Shown here: positions 6,971 to 15,114 of the stretch, piece after piece | Layout of the letters: every line of letters begins with the position of its first letter | Position numbering within the stretch: position 1 is the stretch's first letter | Assembly: GCA_947501475.1 (NCBI GenBank) | Contig: CANMWA010000003.1 | Coordinates: 1-64,000 of the forward strand | Reading direction: 5' to 3' | Length of the DNA stretch: 64,000 nt | From: an uncultured Aquimarina sp. | GTDB lineage: Bacteria > Bacteroidota > Bacteroidia > Flavobacteriales > Flavobacteriaceae | Made by a program: the position numbers and the translations under genes | The notes under the pieces: model-generated | What the model saw: only the letters and a program-made list of their open reading frames with translations | Database searches by the model: none | Told to the model about the DNA's origin: nothing

Positions 6971-8299
6971 ATGATAGAATTCAGACCCCTTAATAATTTA
7001 TCCGTTCATTTAGATCGCCTAATAAAAGGCCGACTATGGCTTAAGGTAATCATTGGACTGATTTTAGGGGCAGGATTGGGAGTTCTACTTAATCCGTCCG
7101 CAGGCTTGCTTTCTGAGGAAGTTAGTTTGCGGCTAGCAGATTGGCTCGATCTACCGGGTCAAGTTTTTATGAGGCTAGTTCAAATGATCATGATCCCATT
7201 GATATTCACATCGATTATAACGGGAATTGTGAGTAACACATCTGAGAACCTAAAAACCTTTGGCCTTAGGCTGTTGCTTTATTTCGTTTTTACTACCGCT
7301 GTTGCCATTATAATTGGCCTGGCTGTAACACTTGTTTTGAAGCCAGGTCAATATCTTTTTGAGCTTGGTGGCTTTCCAAATAGTAGTAAAAGTCAAATAG
7401 CTCCCAATGAACAAACTAATCTTATTGAGAACATTCCAAATGCTATATCAAATCTTATCCCTAATAATCCGTTGGAATCCATTTTAACAGGGGAAATGTT
7501 GGCCGTTGTAATTTTTACCATCATAATTGGTGTAGCAATTACCCAACTCCGACAAGAAACAGCAAGACCTATTATTCGTTTTTCGGAAGCCATTCAGAAA
7601 ATTTGCATGATAGTAGTTTCATGGGCCATGATGCTTGTGCCCTATGCTGTCTTTGGCTTAATGGCAGCTTTGTTGTCCAGAACAGGTGTTGAAATATTCC
7701 TTGGTTTAGGTTACTATATGACAGTAGTTGTACTAGGCCTAATCATATTAATGACTTTTTACTTGGCGCTAGTATTAGTGGTCACAAAGAAAAGTCCTTT
7801 CAAGTTTTTACAGGCAATCAAGGAACCTCAATTATTAGCATTTTCCACTGCCAGTTCCGCTGCCGTTATGCCGCTATCAATGAAAACCGCAGATGAAAAA
7901 TTAGGAGTTTCCTCTAATATCAGTGATTTTGTTATTCCGGTTGGAGCCACTATCAATATGGATGGAACGGCATTATTTCAATGTGTGACAACATTGTTTA
8001 TGGCTCAAGCCTATGGAATTGAATTGTCCATAATGAATCTACTTTTGATCACCTTTACTGTTGTGGCTGCATCAATAGGAACGCCTGCCATTCCCGGAGG
8101 CGGGGTCATTATTCTTGCATCGGTACTACAAAGCGCAGGAATACCAGTTGATGGTCTTATCGTAATTATTGGAATAGACCGGATATTAGGAATGTTTAGA
8201 ACAGCAGTTAATGTAACAGGAGATCTTACCGCATGCTTAATTTTCAATAAGTTTTATGGGACTATATCAAACAATAAAGCATTTGCCAACAAAACCTAA
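6971..8299 (+). CDS. Dicarboxylate/amino acid:cation symporter, DAACS family (cassette 7)
   Basis: 442 residues, the usual length for the family. Sodium- or proton-coupled uptake of dicarboxylates or acidic amino acids across the inner membrane. Multiple hydrophobic segments; the signature region includes the serine-rich TASSAAVMPLSM hairpin (about residue 295), NMDGTALFQ (about 330), ASIGTPAIPGGG (about 370) and the substrate-binding Asp/Arg helix GIDRILGMFRTAVNVTGD. The final codons FANKT lie in the closing attC-like box (TTTGCCAAC), so the stop codon comes from the recombination site. Substrate not predictable. Confidence 0.9.
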   Translation: MIEFRPLNNLSVHLDRLIKGRLWLKVIIGLILGAGLGVLLNPSAGLLSEEVSLRLADWLDLPGQVFMRLVQMIMIPLIFTSIITGIVSNTSENLKTFGLRLLLYFVFTTAVAIIIGLAVTLVLKPGQYLFELGGFPNSSKSQIAPNEQTNLIENIPNAISNLIPNNPLESILTGEMLAVVIFTIIIGVAITQLRQETARPIIRFSEAIQKICMIVVSWAMMLVPYAVFGLMAALLSRTGVEIFLGLGYYMTVVVLGLIILMTFYLALVLVVTKKSPFKFLQAIKEPQLLAFSTASSAAVMPLSMKTADEKLGVSSNISDFVIPVGATINMDGTALFQCVTTLFMAQAYGIELSIMNLLLITFTVVAASIGTPAIPGGGVIILASVLQSAGIPVDGLIVIIGIDRILGMFRTAVNVTGDLTACLIFNKFYGTISNNKAFANKT

Positions 8300-8337
8300 A
8301 CTGCATTAAAACGCAGTTTAGCCAAACCGTTAGCAAA
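8282..8337 (+). repeat. attC-like site, cassettes 7|8 (compact class, overlaps CDS end)
   Basis: Left box TTTGCCAAC, exact complement of GTTGGCAAA. Stem CTAAACTGC/GCAGTTTAG around the loop ATTAAAAC. Right box GTTAGCAAA opens cassette 8. The symporter's last codons and stop lie within it. Confidence 0.88.
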
Positions 8338-8353
8338 CATTAAAATAGAACCT

Positions 8354-9028
8354 ATGAGCTTAGATGAATTTGAAATAGAAGAATTTATAGAAAAATCACT
8401 TCCAAGACTATCCAAAATAGATTCTTTCGATAACTTTATTAATTTCTGTAAAGATTTTCAAGAACAGACTGGGTATAAAAGACCCATTGAAGTTTTGACT
8501 AACTCTAATAATATATCATACGAAATGTTGGAAGAGTTGAAATCTTTAAACTATCCAAAAGATTTTGTGAATTGGCATAGCAAATTTGGGAATATTTATT
8601 TATGGCTTGAAACCACTAAAATCATAAGATTAGAATCAATAATCAAAGAAATAAATAGCGGTTATTGGAGCCTTCTTATTAAAAATGGTTATCAAATTTT
8701 AACAAAAGATACTTCCGGAAATGCCTATTTATTAGATACAAATATGGACGTTCCTGAAATTAAATTTGTAGATCATACTGAATACTTGAAAATTGAACAC
8801 ATACAGAATATTTATAAAGAACATTATAATTTCATTTTAACAAAAGAGGATAAAAACGAAGGGTTAGATTTAAAAAAAGTTCTTGATGACAACGGAGAAT
8901 TTTTATTAAGTTCACCGTATATTAAAAAATATTATTCTAAAATTCTTAAACCTACAGGGCATACTACTTTTTTATCATTTTTAAAAGATATGCTAGATAA
9001 AGGAATAAGAAATTATTGTGGATTTTAA
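8354..9028 (+). CDS. SMI1/KNR4 (SUKH)-like protein (cassette 8)
   Basis: 224 residues, cytoplasmic. The central part reads like a SUKH domain: YPKDFVNWHSKFGNIYLW (about residues 75-90), then TSGNAYLLDTN (about 120-130). Known: SUKH proteins often act as immunity proteins against contact-dependent or secreted toxins. No toxin partner is present in the cassette, which would fit an orphan immunity gene. Family match is by motif only. Confidence 0.5.
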   Translation: MSLDEFEIEEFIEKSLPRLSKIDSFDNFINFCKDFQEQTGYKRPIEVLTNSNNISYEMLEELKSLNYPKDFVNWHSKFGNIYLWLETTKIIRLESIIKEINSGYWSLLIKNGYQILTKDTSGNAYLLDTNMDVPEIKFVDHTEYLKIEHIQNIYKEHYNFILTKEDKNEGLDLKKVLDDNGEFLLSSPYIKKYYSKILKPTGHTTFLSFLKDMLDKGIRNYCGF

Positions 9029-9043
9029 AAATACAAAATGAAC

Positions 9044-9236
9044 ATTTGCTAACACTATGTAAACGCAATTCTTTTAGTGCTTTGGGCAAAGGGAGTTTTC
9101 TATTTGTGAGGTCGGCGTTACAAATTTTATTATTTTAATACCGAAATTTAAAACACTAAAAAGTGTAACGCCTTGTGCCCTACCGAAAGTCATTGACTTT
9201 CTACACGCACAGACGTTTACATTTAACGTTAGCGTT
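9044..9236 (+). repeat. attC-like site, cassettes 8|9 (long)
   Basis: Left box TTTGCTAAC is the exact complement of GTTAGCAAA. Right box GTTAGCGTT opens cassette 9. The outer arms TATGTAAACGC and AGACGTTTACATTTAACG pair. Confidence 0.8.
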
Positions 9237-9246
9237 AATTAGATAA

Positions 9247-10680
9247 ATGAAAATATTAAAACGTTTATTAAAAATTGTATTAGCACTGATAGGATTATTA
9301 GTGATAACCTCGATTATTACACTTTGGGTTGATTCACGAAAAACTAGTTATCTAAATATCGATAAGAATGAACTAACAGCTAATGATTCTTATCTTATTA
9401 CTAACGTTAATATAATACCAATGAATCAGGACACTGTTTTAAGAAACAAAATGGTGTACATAAAAGAAGGTATAATTGAAAAGATTGCAAACACAATTGA
9501 GGTCCATGAAATTCAAGTTTTTGACGCAAAAAACAAATACATAACACCAGGTCTTATCGATATGCACGTTCATATTTGGGATAGATACGAACTTGGTCTC
9601 TACTTGTCAAATGGAGTCACGGCGGTTAGAAATTTATGGGGTATGCCTATGCATCTAAGGATTAAAGATGATGTTGTTAATAACAATATTTTTTCTCCCA
9701 CCTTTTTTACGACGGGTCCTAAATTAACAGGAACCGAATTTATTGGTGACGATAATTTAAATCTAACGAGTCCCAGTGAAGCTAAAGAAAAAGTGATCTC
9801 ATATAAAGAAAGAGGTTACAATTTCATCAAAACTTACTACGGATTGGATAAAGAAATCTTTGATGCTGTAATCGAACAGGCCAAAGCTTCTGACATTGAT
9901 ATCGCTGCTCATCCTTCACAAAAAGTGCCATTTTCGTATCATTTGAAATCACAAATCAAATCCATCGAACATGCCGAAGAAATTGTACAGCAACCATTGA
10001 AGTTTGATTTAGATACGACCAAACTACAATCTATTATTGATTCTGTTTCACTTTCAAAACATACCAGTTATTGTCCTACAATTGTAGTATTTAATAATAT
10101 CTATCAAATGATGATAGACGATTCAATCCTGGATTCAGAATCACTAGAATACATAAATCCGCTTATCAAAAAAGTAGACAGTAAAAAACAATTTGATCGA
10201 TGGTTTAATGCTAAAAAAACAGATTCCACTGTAGTTAACAGAATAAAAAATCAACACGACTTTCATATTAAAATTGTACAAAAGCTAAACGAAGCAGGTG
10301 TAAATATAGTTTGTGGAACAGATGGAGGTATTGGTGTTACCCTTCCAGGATTTTCAATACATCAGGAACTAAAATTTTATAAGGATGCCGGACTTTCTAA
10401 TTATGAAGTATTGAAAACGGCAACCGTAAATGCTTCCAAAACACATTCCATTATGAATTCTATGGGAACGGTTGAAGAGGGTAAAGTTGCTAATTTATTA
10501 ATATTAGATAGTAATCCTCTAATTGCATTATCAACCCTAAAAAAACCTTCGTCAGTTTTTGTAAAAGGACGAAAGTTAGATAGGGAGAAACTCAAATCTT
10601 TTAATCAAAAAGCTAGAAACAGGCAGAATTTAATGGCTTCTGCTCTTAGATATTTAGAAAACTTAATAATTGAAAAATAA
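9247..10680 (+). CDS. Amidohydrolase-family protein, membrane-anchored (cassette 9)
   Basis: 477 residues. One N-terminal membrane anchor (residues 8-27), then a cyclic amidohydrolase fold. Metal-binding motifs in order: TPGLIDMHVHIWD (HxH), the FIKTYYG lysine region (possible carboxylated Lys), IAAHPS (His), SIEHAEEI (His) and CGTDGGIG (Asp). The C-terminal GTVEEGKVANLLILDSNPL strand pair is typical of imidazolonepropionase- or prolidase-like members. It probably hydrolyses an amide, dipeptide or cyclic amide outside the cytoplasm; substrate unknown. It stops just before the closing box. Confidence 0.8.
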   Translation: MKILKRLLKIVLALIGLLVITSIITLWVDSRKTSYLNIDKNELTANDSYLITNVNIIPMNQDTVLRNKMVYIKEGIIEKIANTIEVHEIQVFDAKNKYITPGLIDMHVHIWDRYELGLYLSNGVTAVRNLWGMPMHLRIKDDVVNNNIFSPTFFTTGPKLTGTEFIGDDNLNLTSPSEAKEKVISYKERGYNFIKTYYGLDKEIFDAVIEQAKASDIDIAAHPSQKVPFSYHLKSQIKSIEHAEEIVQQPLKFDLDTTKLQSIIDSVSLSKHTSYCPTIVVFNNIYQMMIDDSILDSESLEYINPLIKKVDSKKQFDRWFNAKKTDSTVVNRIKNQHDFHIKIVQKLNEAGVNIVCGTDGGIGVTLPGFSIHQELKFYKDAGLSNYEVLKTATVNASKTHSIMNSMGTVEEGKVANLLILDSNPLIALSTLKKPSSVFVKGRKLDREKLKSFNQKARNRQNLMASALRYLENLIIEK

Positions 10681-10683
10681 AAC

Positions 10684-10751
10684 TACCGCTAACAAGATGT
10701 ATAAATCATAGTGGCTTCGCCACAACGATTCATACATGCAACGTTGGCATT
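10684..10751 (+). repeat. attC-like site, cassettes 9|10 (short)
   Basis: Left box TACCGCTAAC matches the box opening cassette 9 (9/10). Tip hairpin GTGGCTTCGCCAC, arms GTATAAATC/GATTCATAC. Right box GTTGGCATT opens cassette 10. Confidence 0.88.
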
Positions 10752-10791
10752 AATTTTGATATATCTTAGATTTAAAAAATGAACTAAGCAA

Positions 10792-11073
10792 ATGAAACTT
10801 TCGAATATATTATTAGCGAGTATGATTACTTCTGCAGTTAGTATATCTGCTCAAGACAACGGAACTAAAAAAGATGTTCTTCATATTAAAAAGGATACCA
10901 AAATAGAATCATCTGCATCTTCTATGAATACAATCAAACTTTATCATGATCTGGAAAGACAAAAAGATTCAATCAAAATTCGTCAACGAGAAATGAAAAT
11001 GAAAATAGCAAAACGGATAGCTGATGCCAATCGAAATTATCAAAATAGTTGTCCGGGATGCGGAAGAGGATAA
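10792..11073 (+). CDS. Secreted Cys-containing peptide, candidate MNIO substrate (cassette 10)
   Basis: 93 residues. Sec signal peptide (MKLSNILLASMITSAVSISA, cut before QDN), a Lys/Asp-rich charged middle and a C-terminal tail NSCPGCGRG with the only two cysteines. The stop overlaps the start of the DUF692 enzyme gene (TAATG at 11071-11075), so the two are translationally coupled. Known: MNIO (DUF692) enzymes modify cysteines of ribosomally made peptides, and in the bufferin group these substrates carry signal peptides. Inference: this peptide is the substrate, with the CPGC tail as the modification site. Confidence 0.7.
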   Translation: MKLSNILLASMITSAVSISAQDNGTKKDVLHIKKDTKIESSASSMNTIKLYHDLERQKDSIKIRQREMKMKIAKRIADANRNYQNSCPGCGRG

Positions 11074-12137
11074 TGGGCAACAAAAAACCAAAATTTGGTA
11101 TTTCAATAGTGCCAAATTCAAAATTTTTAGAGGCAACCTTACCACTATTTAAGGATCAACAAATTGAAATTATAGAGTGGTCTTTTGATACCGTAAAAGA
11201 ATCCACTCGTTTACCAACATGGTTACCCACTATGCTAAAGGAGTACGGAGACAATAACAGACTTCTTGGGCATGGAGTATTTTACTCTCTTCTCGATGCC
11301 AATTGGAGTTCCAGACAAGAAAATTGGCTTAAAAAAGTAAAAAAAGAGACTTTATCTTACAATTACAGCCAAATTTCCGAGCATTTTGGACTGATGAGTC
11401 ATGAAAATGCTCATGAAGGATTTCCGCTTCCAATTAGTTTATCGAATAATGTGCTCCAAATAGGTATAGATAGATTAAAACGACTTCAAGCTACTGCCCA
11501 GTTAGATGTTGGTATTGAAAATTTGGCTTTAACATCTAATGTATCTGATATTTTAGATCAAGGGGAGTTTATTTTCAAATTAGTAAACCCGGTTAATGGA
11601 TTTGTTATCCTTGACCTTCACAATATATATTGTCAATCAGAGAATTTTGAAATTGATATGATTACTATAATCAAATCTTACCCATTATTCTTGGTTAAGG
11701 AGATTCATATTTCGGGAGGAAGCTGGGATGACGACCCGAAACTAACAAGAGAAATTAGAAGAGATACACATGATGGGAGAATCCCTGATGCAATATTTGA
11801 TATATTACCAGAAGTATTAAAGATATGTCCAATACTAGAATTTATCATTTTTGAAAAACTAGGGGATTCATTCCAAATTGAAAAGGACGGAGCCGAGTTT
11901 AGAGCTGATTTTCAGAAGATAAAAACGATTATTGACAATACAGATATCCACATAAAAGCCAAAGAGGAGAAAAAAATTGTTGAAATTTCAGATACCCCAT
12001 TAATAGATATGGACCTTTTTCTAGAGCAAGTAAAGTTACGCCAAAACATATCACTAGATAAATATAATTCAAATTATGGATGGGATAAAGATATGTGGAG
12101 GGTAGCTACTAAACTTTATAAAAAATGGAAAAACTAA
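11073..12137 (+). CDS. DUF692 / MNIO-family peptide-modifying enzyme (cassette 10)
   Basis: 354 residues from ATG 11073, which overlaps the stop of the peptide gene. Multinuclear non-heme iron-dependent oxidative enzyme fold (TIM barrel). Visible metal/active-site motifs: IEIIEWSF, LLGHGVFYSLL, SEHFGLMS, VGIENLAL, VILDLHNIYC (the usual form is LDVNNVY), EIHISGG, DTHDGRIPD and FEKLGD. It aligns in order with MbnB/TglH/BufB-type proteins. There is a 60-residue C-terminal extension after the barrel. No separate partner protein (MbnC, TglI or BufC type) is in the cassette, so the extension might replace it. Predicted to convert cysteines of the upstream peptide. Confidence 0.85.
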   Translation: MGNKKPKFGISIVPNSKFLEATLPLFKDQQIEIIEWSFDTVKESTRLPTWLPTMLKEYGDNNRLLGHGVFYSLLDANWSSRQENWLKKVKKETLSYNYSQISEHFGLMSHENAHEGFPLPISLSNNVLQIGIDRLKRLQATAQLDVGIENLALTSNVSDILDQGEFIFKLVNPVNGFVILDLHNIYCQSENFEIDMITIIKSYPLFLVKEIHISGGSWDDDPKLTREIRRDTHDGRIPDAIFDILPEVLKICPILEFIIFEKLGDSFQIEKDGAEFRADFQKIKTIIDNTDIHIKAKEEKKIVEISDTPLIDMDLFLEQVKLRQNISLDKYNSNYGWDKDMWRVATKLYKKWKN

Positions 12138-12306
12138 TGCCAACACCAAGTATGGTGTCATAGCAGTTAAGTAATAACCCAAAGGTTATTATATATTTGC
12201 TAAGACGCAAAGATTTTATAAATAGAAAGTTATAAAATCAACGCAAAATTTTCAATAGCTTGGTAATATTTGCTATGCTACGACACATACTTATAACGTT
12301 GCCAAC
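12136..12306 (+). repeat. attC-like site, cassettes 10|11 (long class)
   Basis: Left box AATGCCAAC is the exact complement of GTTGGCATT; its first two bases are the last two of the enzyme's stop codon. Right box GTTGCCAAC opens cassette 11. Body like 880-1051. Confidence 0.85.
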
Positions 12307-12313
12307 AATTAGA

Positions 12314-13120
12314 ATGAACGACAGATATAAAAATCATCAGTTTTTCTCACCTGAACATATTTATGAATATGAAAATATTCAACAATATGACAATCCAAAA
12401 ATAAACTCTGAAAACATCCGAATTGGAAGTTTGTCTTTTCAATGGGACGTTTCAAGTAAAAAGGAAAAAGAACGAGTAAAAAACGAATGGATTAAAATAA
12501 TCCCAAATTTGAATAAAGTAAAGCGAATTTCTATCGCTTGTAGAATTAATCAAGAGTTTCTTAATATTTTTTGTGACTTATCAAATCTTACGGACTTAAT
12601 AATTGACAGTTCAAAAGCAACTGACTTAAATCCAATTTTAAAACTGACAAAACTTAAAAGGTTAGAATTGGAGAGATTTACTCAACTGAAAGACATTTCA
12701 CCAATTGGAAAAATTGAACTGACTCATTTAAGAATTGAAAACTCTTTTAAAGTTGAGAATTATAAAAAAATCGGAGAAATAATTTCTCTAATTGGACTTT
12801 CCCTAAATGGAGACACTTTTGCACCAAAAAATTTGAGAATTAAAAGTTTAGAACCCTATGAAAAACTCAAAAACCTGAAACATTTAGATTTAAATTCAGC
12901 TTCTGTGATTGACAAAAATTCATACAAAAGTCTTTTACAACTTAAGAATTTGATTAGGTTCGATATTTTAGTAATTGTACCAAAAGAAATTAAAAAAGTC
13001 ATTTTAGAGCAACATAAAACACTGAATTCGGGAAATTTTACGGATTGGGACGATAAGAACAAAAAGTTTTATGATCATAAAGATTGGGAAATTAAAAAAT
13101 TAGAAGAACTGAAAAAATAA
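12314..13120 (+). CDS. Leucine-rich-repeat-like protein (cassette 11)
   Basis: 268 residues from ATG 12314; the longer frame from 12260 begins within the spacer. No signal peptide. Between about residues 65 and 225 there are degenerate leucine-rich repeats (LSNLTDLIIDSSKATDL, LTKLKRLELERFTQL, LKNLKHLDLNSAS, LKNLIRFDILV). Probably a cytoplasmic binding protein; no effector domain is seen. Such LRR proteins occur as immunity or scaffold proteins. Confidence 0.6.
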   Translation: MNDRYKNHQFFSPEHIYEYENIQQYDNPKINSENIRIGSLSFQWDVSSKKEKERVKNEWIKIIPNLNKVKRISIACRINQEFLNIFCDLSNLTDLIIDSSKATDLNPILKLTKLKRLELERFTQLKDISPIGKIELTHLRIENSFKVENYKKIGEIISLIGLSLNGDTFAPKNLRIKSLEPYEKLKNLKHLDLNSASVIDKNSYKSLLQLKNLIRFDILVIVPKEIKKVILEQHKTLNSGNFTDWDDKNKKFYDHKDWEIKKLEELKK

Positions 13121-13122
13121 CT

Positions 13123-13143
13123 GTTGGCAACAACGTTCTACAC
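13123..13143 (+). repeat. Degenerate attC-like site, cassettes 11|12
   Basis: Left box GTTGGCAAC is the exact complement of the GTTGCCAAC opening cassette 11. It runs straight into AACGTTCTACAC with no palindromic body. The right box does not match the closing box of cassette 12. Most of the site has been lost, which would lock the toxin-antitoxin cassette on its left side. Confidence 0.55.
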
Positions 13144-13153
13144 AATTGAGAAA

Positions 13154-13185
13154 TTTGGACATTATACCAATTTTTGGTATATTTG
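13154..13185 (+). promoter_or_regulatory. Promoter and operator of the ParDE cassette
   Basis: Bacteroidota-type promoter: TTTG at 13154-13157 and TATATTTG at 13178-13185, 20 bases apart. A perfect inverted repeat ATACCAA-TTT-TTGGTAT (13164-13180) overlaps the -7 box, as expected for repression by the antitoxin. It is one of the few clear promoters inside a single-function cassette. Confidence 0.65.
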
Positions 13186-13203
13186 AGTTTAATTAGTATT
13201 TAA

Positions 13204-13455
13204 ATGAATAAAAACACATCAATATCGCTCGGAAATTATTTTGATCAATTTGTGCAAAATAGTATCAATGAAGGAAGATTTAAAAATGTTAGCGAAGTTA
13301 TTCGCGCAGGATTAAGGCTTTTAGAAGAAGAAGAAAGCAAAGTGATTGCATTAAAGAAGGCAATTCAAGAAGGAATTGACAGCGGAATAGCTCACGATTT
13401 TGACCCTAAAAAACATCTTGAATCTCTTAAAGCGAAAAAACGCTCGAATGGCTGA
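13204..13455 (+). CDS. parD: Type II antitoxin, ParD-like (cassette 12)
   Basis: 83 residues. N-terminal ribbon-helix-helix domain (NTSISLGNYFDQFVQNSINEGRFKNVSEVIRAGLRLLEEEE), followed by a C-terminal tail ending in DFDPKKHLESLKAKKRSNG that would wrap the toxin. Overlaps the toxin gene by 8 bases. Preceded by its own promoter with an overlapping palindromic operator, so it probably represses its own transcription. Such pairs stabilise large cassette arrays. Confidence 0.9.
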   Translation: MNKNTSISLGNYFDQFVQNSINEGRFKNVSEVIRAGLRLLEEEESKVIALKKAIQEGIDSGIAHDFDPKKHLESLKAKKRSNG

Positions 13456-13747
13456 ATATAGATTGACTAACAGAGCTGTTGAGGATTTATCAAAGATTTG
13501 GGATTACACATTTGAGGTTTGGTCTGAAAAACAAGCTGACAAATATTATGAAGGACTGATATCCAATTGTCAAGAAATTGCTGAAAATCCTGATTTTGGG
13601 AAAAACTATAAAGGTATATCAAAACAACTTCTCGGAATGAAAGTAAATCGGCACATAATATTCTACAGAACTTTAAATTCAGATTATGTTGAAATAACCA
13701 GAATATTGCACGAAAGAATGGATTTAAAGAAAAGAATAACGGAATAA
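13448..13747 (+). CDS. parE: Type II toxin, ParE/RelE superfamily (cassette 12)
   Basis: 99 residues from ATG 13448, inside the 3' end of the antitoxin gene. Typical order: MAEYRLTNRAVEDLSKIWDYTFEVWSEKQADKYYEGL, then NPDFGKNY and LLGMKVNRHIIFYRTLNSDYVEITRILHERMDL. ParE members poison gyrase; RelE members cleave mRNA. With a ParD antitoxin, gyrase poisoning is more likely. The stop lies just before the closing box. Confidence 0.9.
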   Translation: MAEYRLTNRAVEDLSKIWDYTFEVWSEKQADKYYEGLISNCQEIAENPDFGKNYKGISKQLLGMKVNRHIIFYRTLNSDYVEITRILHERMDLKKRITE

Positions 13748-13750
13748 AAC

Positions 13751-13824
13751 TGTACACAACAATTTGTATAATGCATATGCACCCTGCGGGATGCAAACGC
13801 ATCATACAAGAGACGTTAGCGGTT
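13751..13824 (+). repeat. attC-like site, cassettes 12|13 (short)
   Basis: Left box TGTACACAAC, which does not match the degenerate left side of cassette 12. Arms TTGTATAATGC/GCATCATACAAG, tip hairpin CACCCTGCGGGATG. Right box GTTAGCGGTT opens cassette 13. Confidence 0.82.
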
Positions 13825-13873
13825 ATTAGAAAAAACTGATTTTTTGAAAAATACAATTTACCGATAAAAAAAT

Positions 13874-14971
13874 ATGAAGCGAATTCAACAAATCTTAATC
13901 CTTTTGCTAATAATAACACCTGTTACATCCTTTTCTCAAGAAAACATATCTGACAATGAAAAAAGCACCACGATTGAGAGCATTAAGGAACTAATACATA
14001 CAAATTATGTGTTTGCAAAGTCTACTAAACATTTCAACAATTCTCTGGACAGTCTAAACTTGAGCGGAAAATATGATGACATAATTAACTATAAGAGCTT
14101 TGCTGATGCTTTAACCAATGACCTAGTAGAAATCACGAAGGATAAACATTTTAAAGTCCAATATAATCCTGAGTTGGTAAAATCTAGACGTGAAGGTTTG
14201 AAACGACAACAAGAAACTACAACCGAGGAGAAAACAAAAAAGAATTCTGATGAAGAAATTGATTGGAACTTATGGTATGCAAAAAAAGAGAATTTCGGCT
14301 ATGAAAAAGTTGCGATACTGGGAGGAAATATTGGCTACTTAAAACTAAACTTTTGGGAACAACTCGATTGGGCAAAACCAACTATTGATGCCACTATGGG
14401 ATTCGTAGCTAACACTGATGCATTAATCATTGATTTGACTGAAAATCAAGGCGGATATAGTCCAACCGATAGTTACCTAGCGAGTTATTTCTTTAATGAA
14501 GAGCCTACCTTATGGATGTCTAGCTACGAAAGACGTTCGGAAGAGACAGAATCTACTTCTACTTTTCAAGAAATTGGAGGAGAACGTTATTTAAATAAAT
14601 CCGTATTTATATTGGTAAGTGAGAATACCTTCTCGCTAGCAGAACAATTTGCTTATGCTATGAAACATTTTGATAAAGCAATAATAATTGGACAAACTAG
14701 TGCAGGAGCGGCTCACGCAATTGATTTTATGGAAGTAAACGATAATTATCTAATACAACTTCCGATTAGCCGTAGTATCCATCCTGTTACAAAACTGGAC
14801 TGGGAAGGAACTGGTGTAATACCTAACATAATTACAAATAATAGCGAAGCTTTAAGAACGGCACATCTCAAGGCATTGAATGAGCAAATCAAAAGTTTGA
14901 AGAAAAAAACAATCGTTGGACCGATATTAAAAAGATATGAAAAAATTAAGACGGAAATAAACAACCGCTAA
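13874..14971 (+). CDS. S41-family peptidase-like protein (cassette 13)
   Basis: 365 residues with a signal peptide (cut near SFSQ, residue 21). N-terminal helical region (residues 25-110), then a C-terminal-processing-protease fold: ALIIDLTENQGGY (about 180), SENTFSLAEQFAYAMK with the likely nucleophile Ser (about 247), IIGQTSAGAA and LPISRSIHPVT. No PDZ domain seen, so it is closer to the IRBP-like/TSPc members than to full CtpA. Acts outside the cytoplasm. Its stop codon TAA is part of the closing box CGCTAAC. Confidence 0.85.
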   Translation: MKRIQQILILLLIITPVTSFSQENISDNEKSTTIESIKELIHTNYVFAKSTKHFNNSLDSLNLSGKYDDIINYKSFADALTNDLVEITKDKHFKVQYNPELVKSRREGLKRQQETTTEEKTKKNSDEEIDWNLWYAKKENFGYEKVAILGGNIGYLKLNFWEQLDWAKPTIDATMGFVANTDALIIDLTENQGGYSPTDSYLASYFFNEEPTLWMSSYERRSEETESTSTFQEIGGERYLNKSVFILVSENTFSLAEQFAYAMKHFDKAIIIGQTSAGAAHAIDFMEVNDNYLIQLPISRSIHPVTKLDWEGTGVIPNIITNNSEALRTAHLKALNEQIKSLKKKTIVGPILKRYEKIKTEINNR

Positions 14972-15097
14972 CAATGGCTATAAGTAATTGCTTGTTCCCG
15001 ACTACTTCTGAAAATCCGCGAGGATTTTCAGTTTGGTAGGTACTTGCAAAGTTAAGTACTAAACCACGCAACTACTCATGCCAGAGACGTTAGCGTG
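14963..15097 (+). repeat. attC-like site, cassettes 13|14
   Basis: Left box AACCGCTAAC is the exact complement of GTTAGCGGTT (10/10) and contains the stop codon of the S41 gene. Right box GTTAGCGTG opens cassette 14. Confidence 0.85.
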
Positions 15098-15114
15098 CAT
15101 TGGAAAAAACAAAT

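Noticed and set aside
13467..13919. Minus-strand ORF (150 codons) across the toxin gene and the next spacer
   Set aside because: Runs through a recombination site and opposite ParE; no recognisable family.
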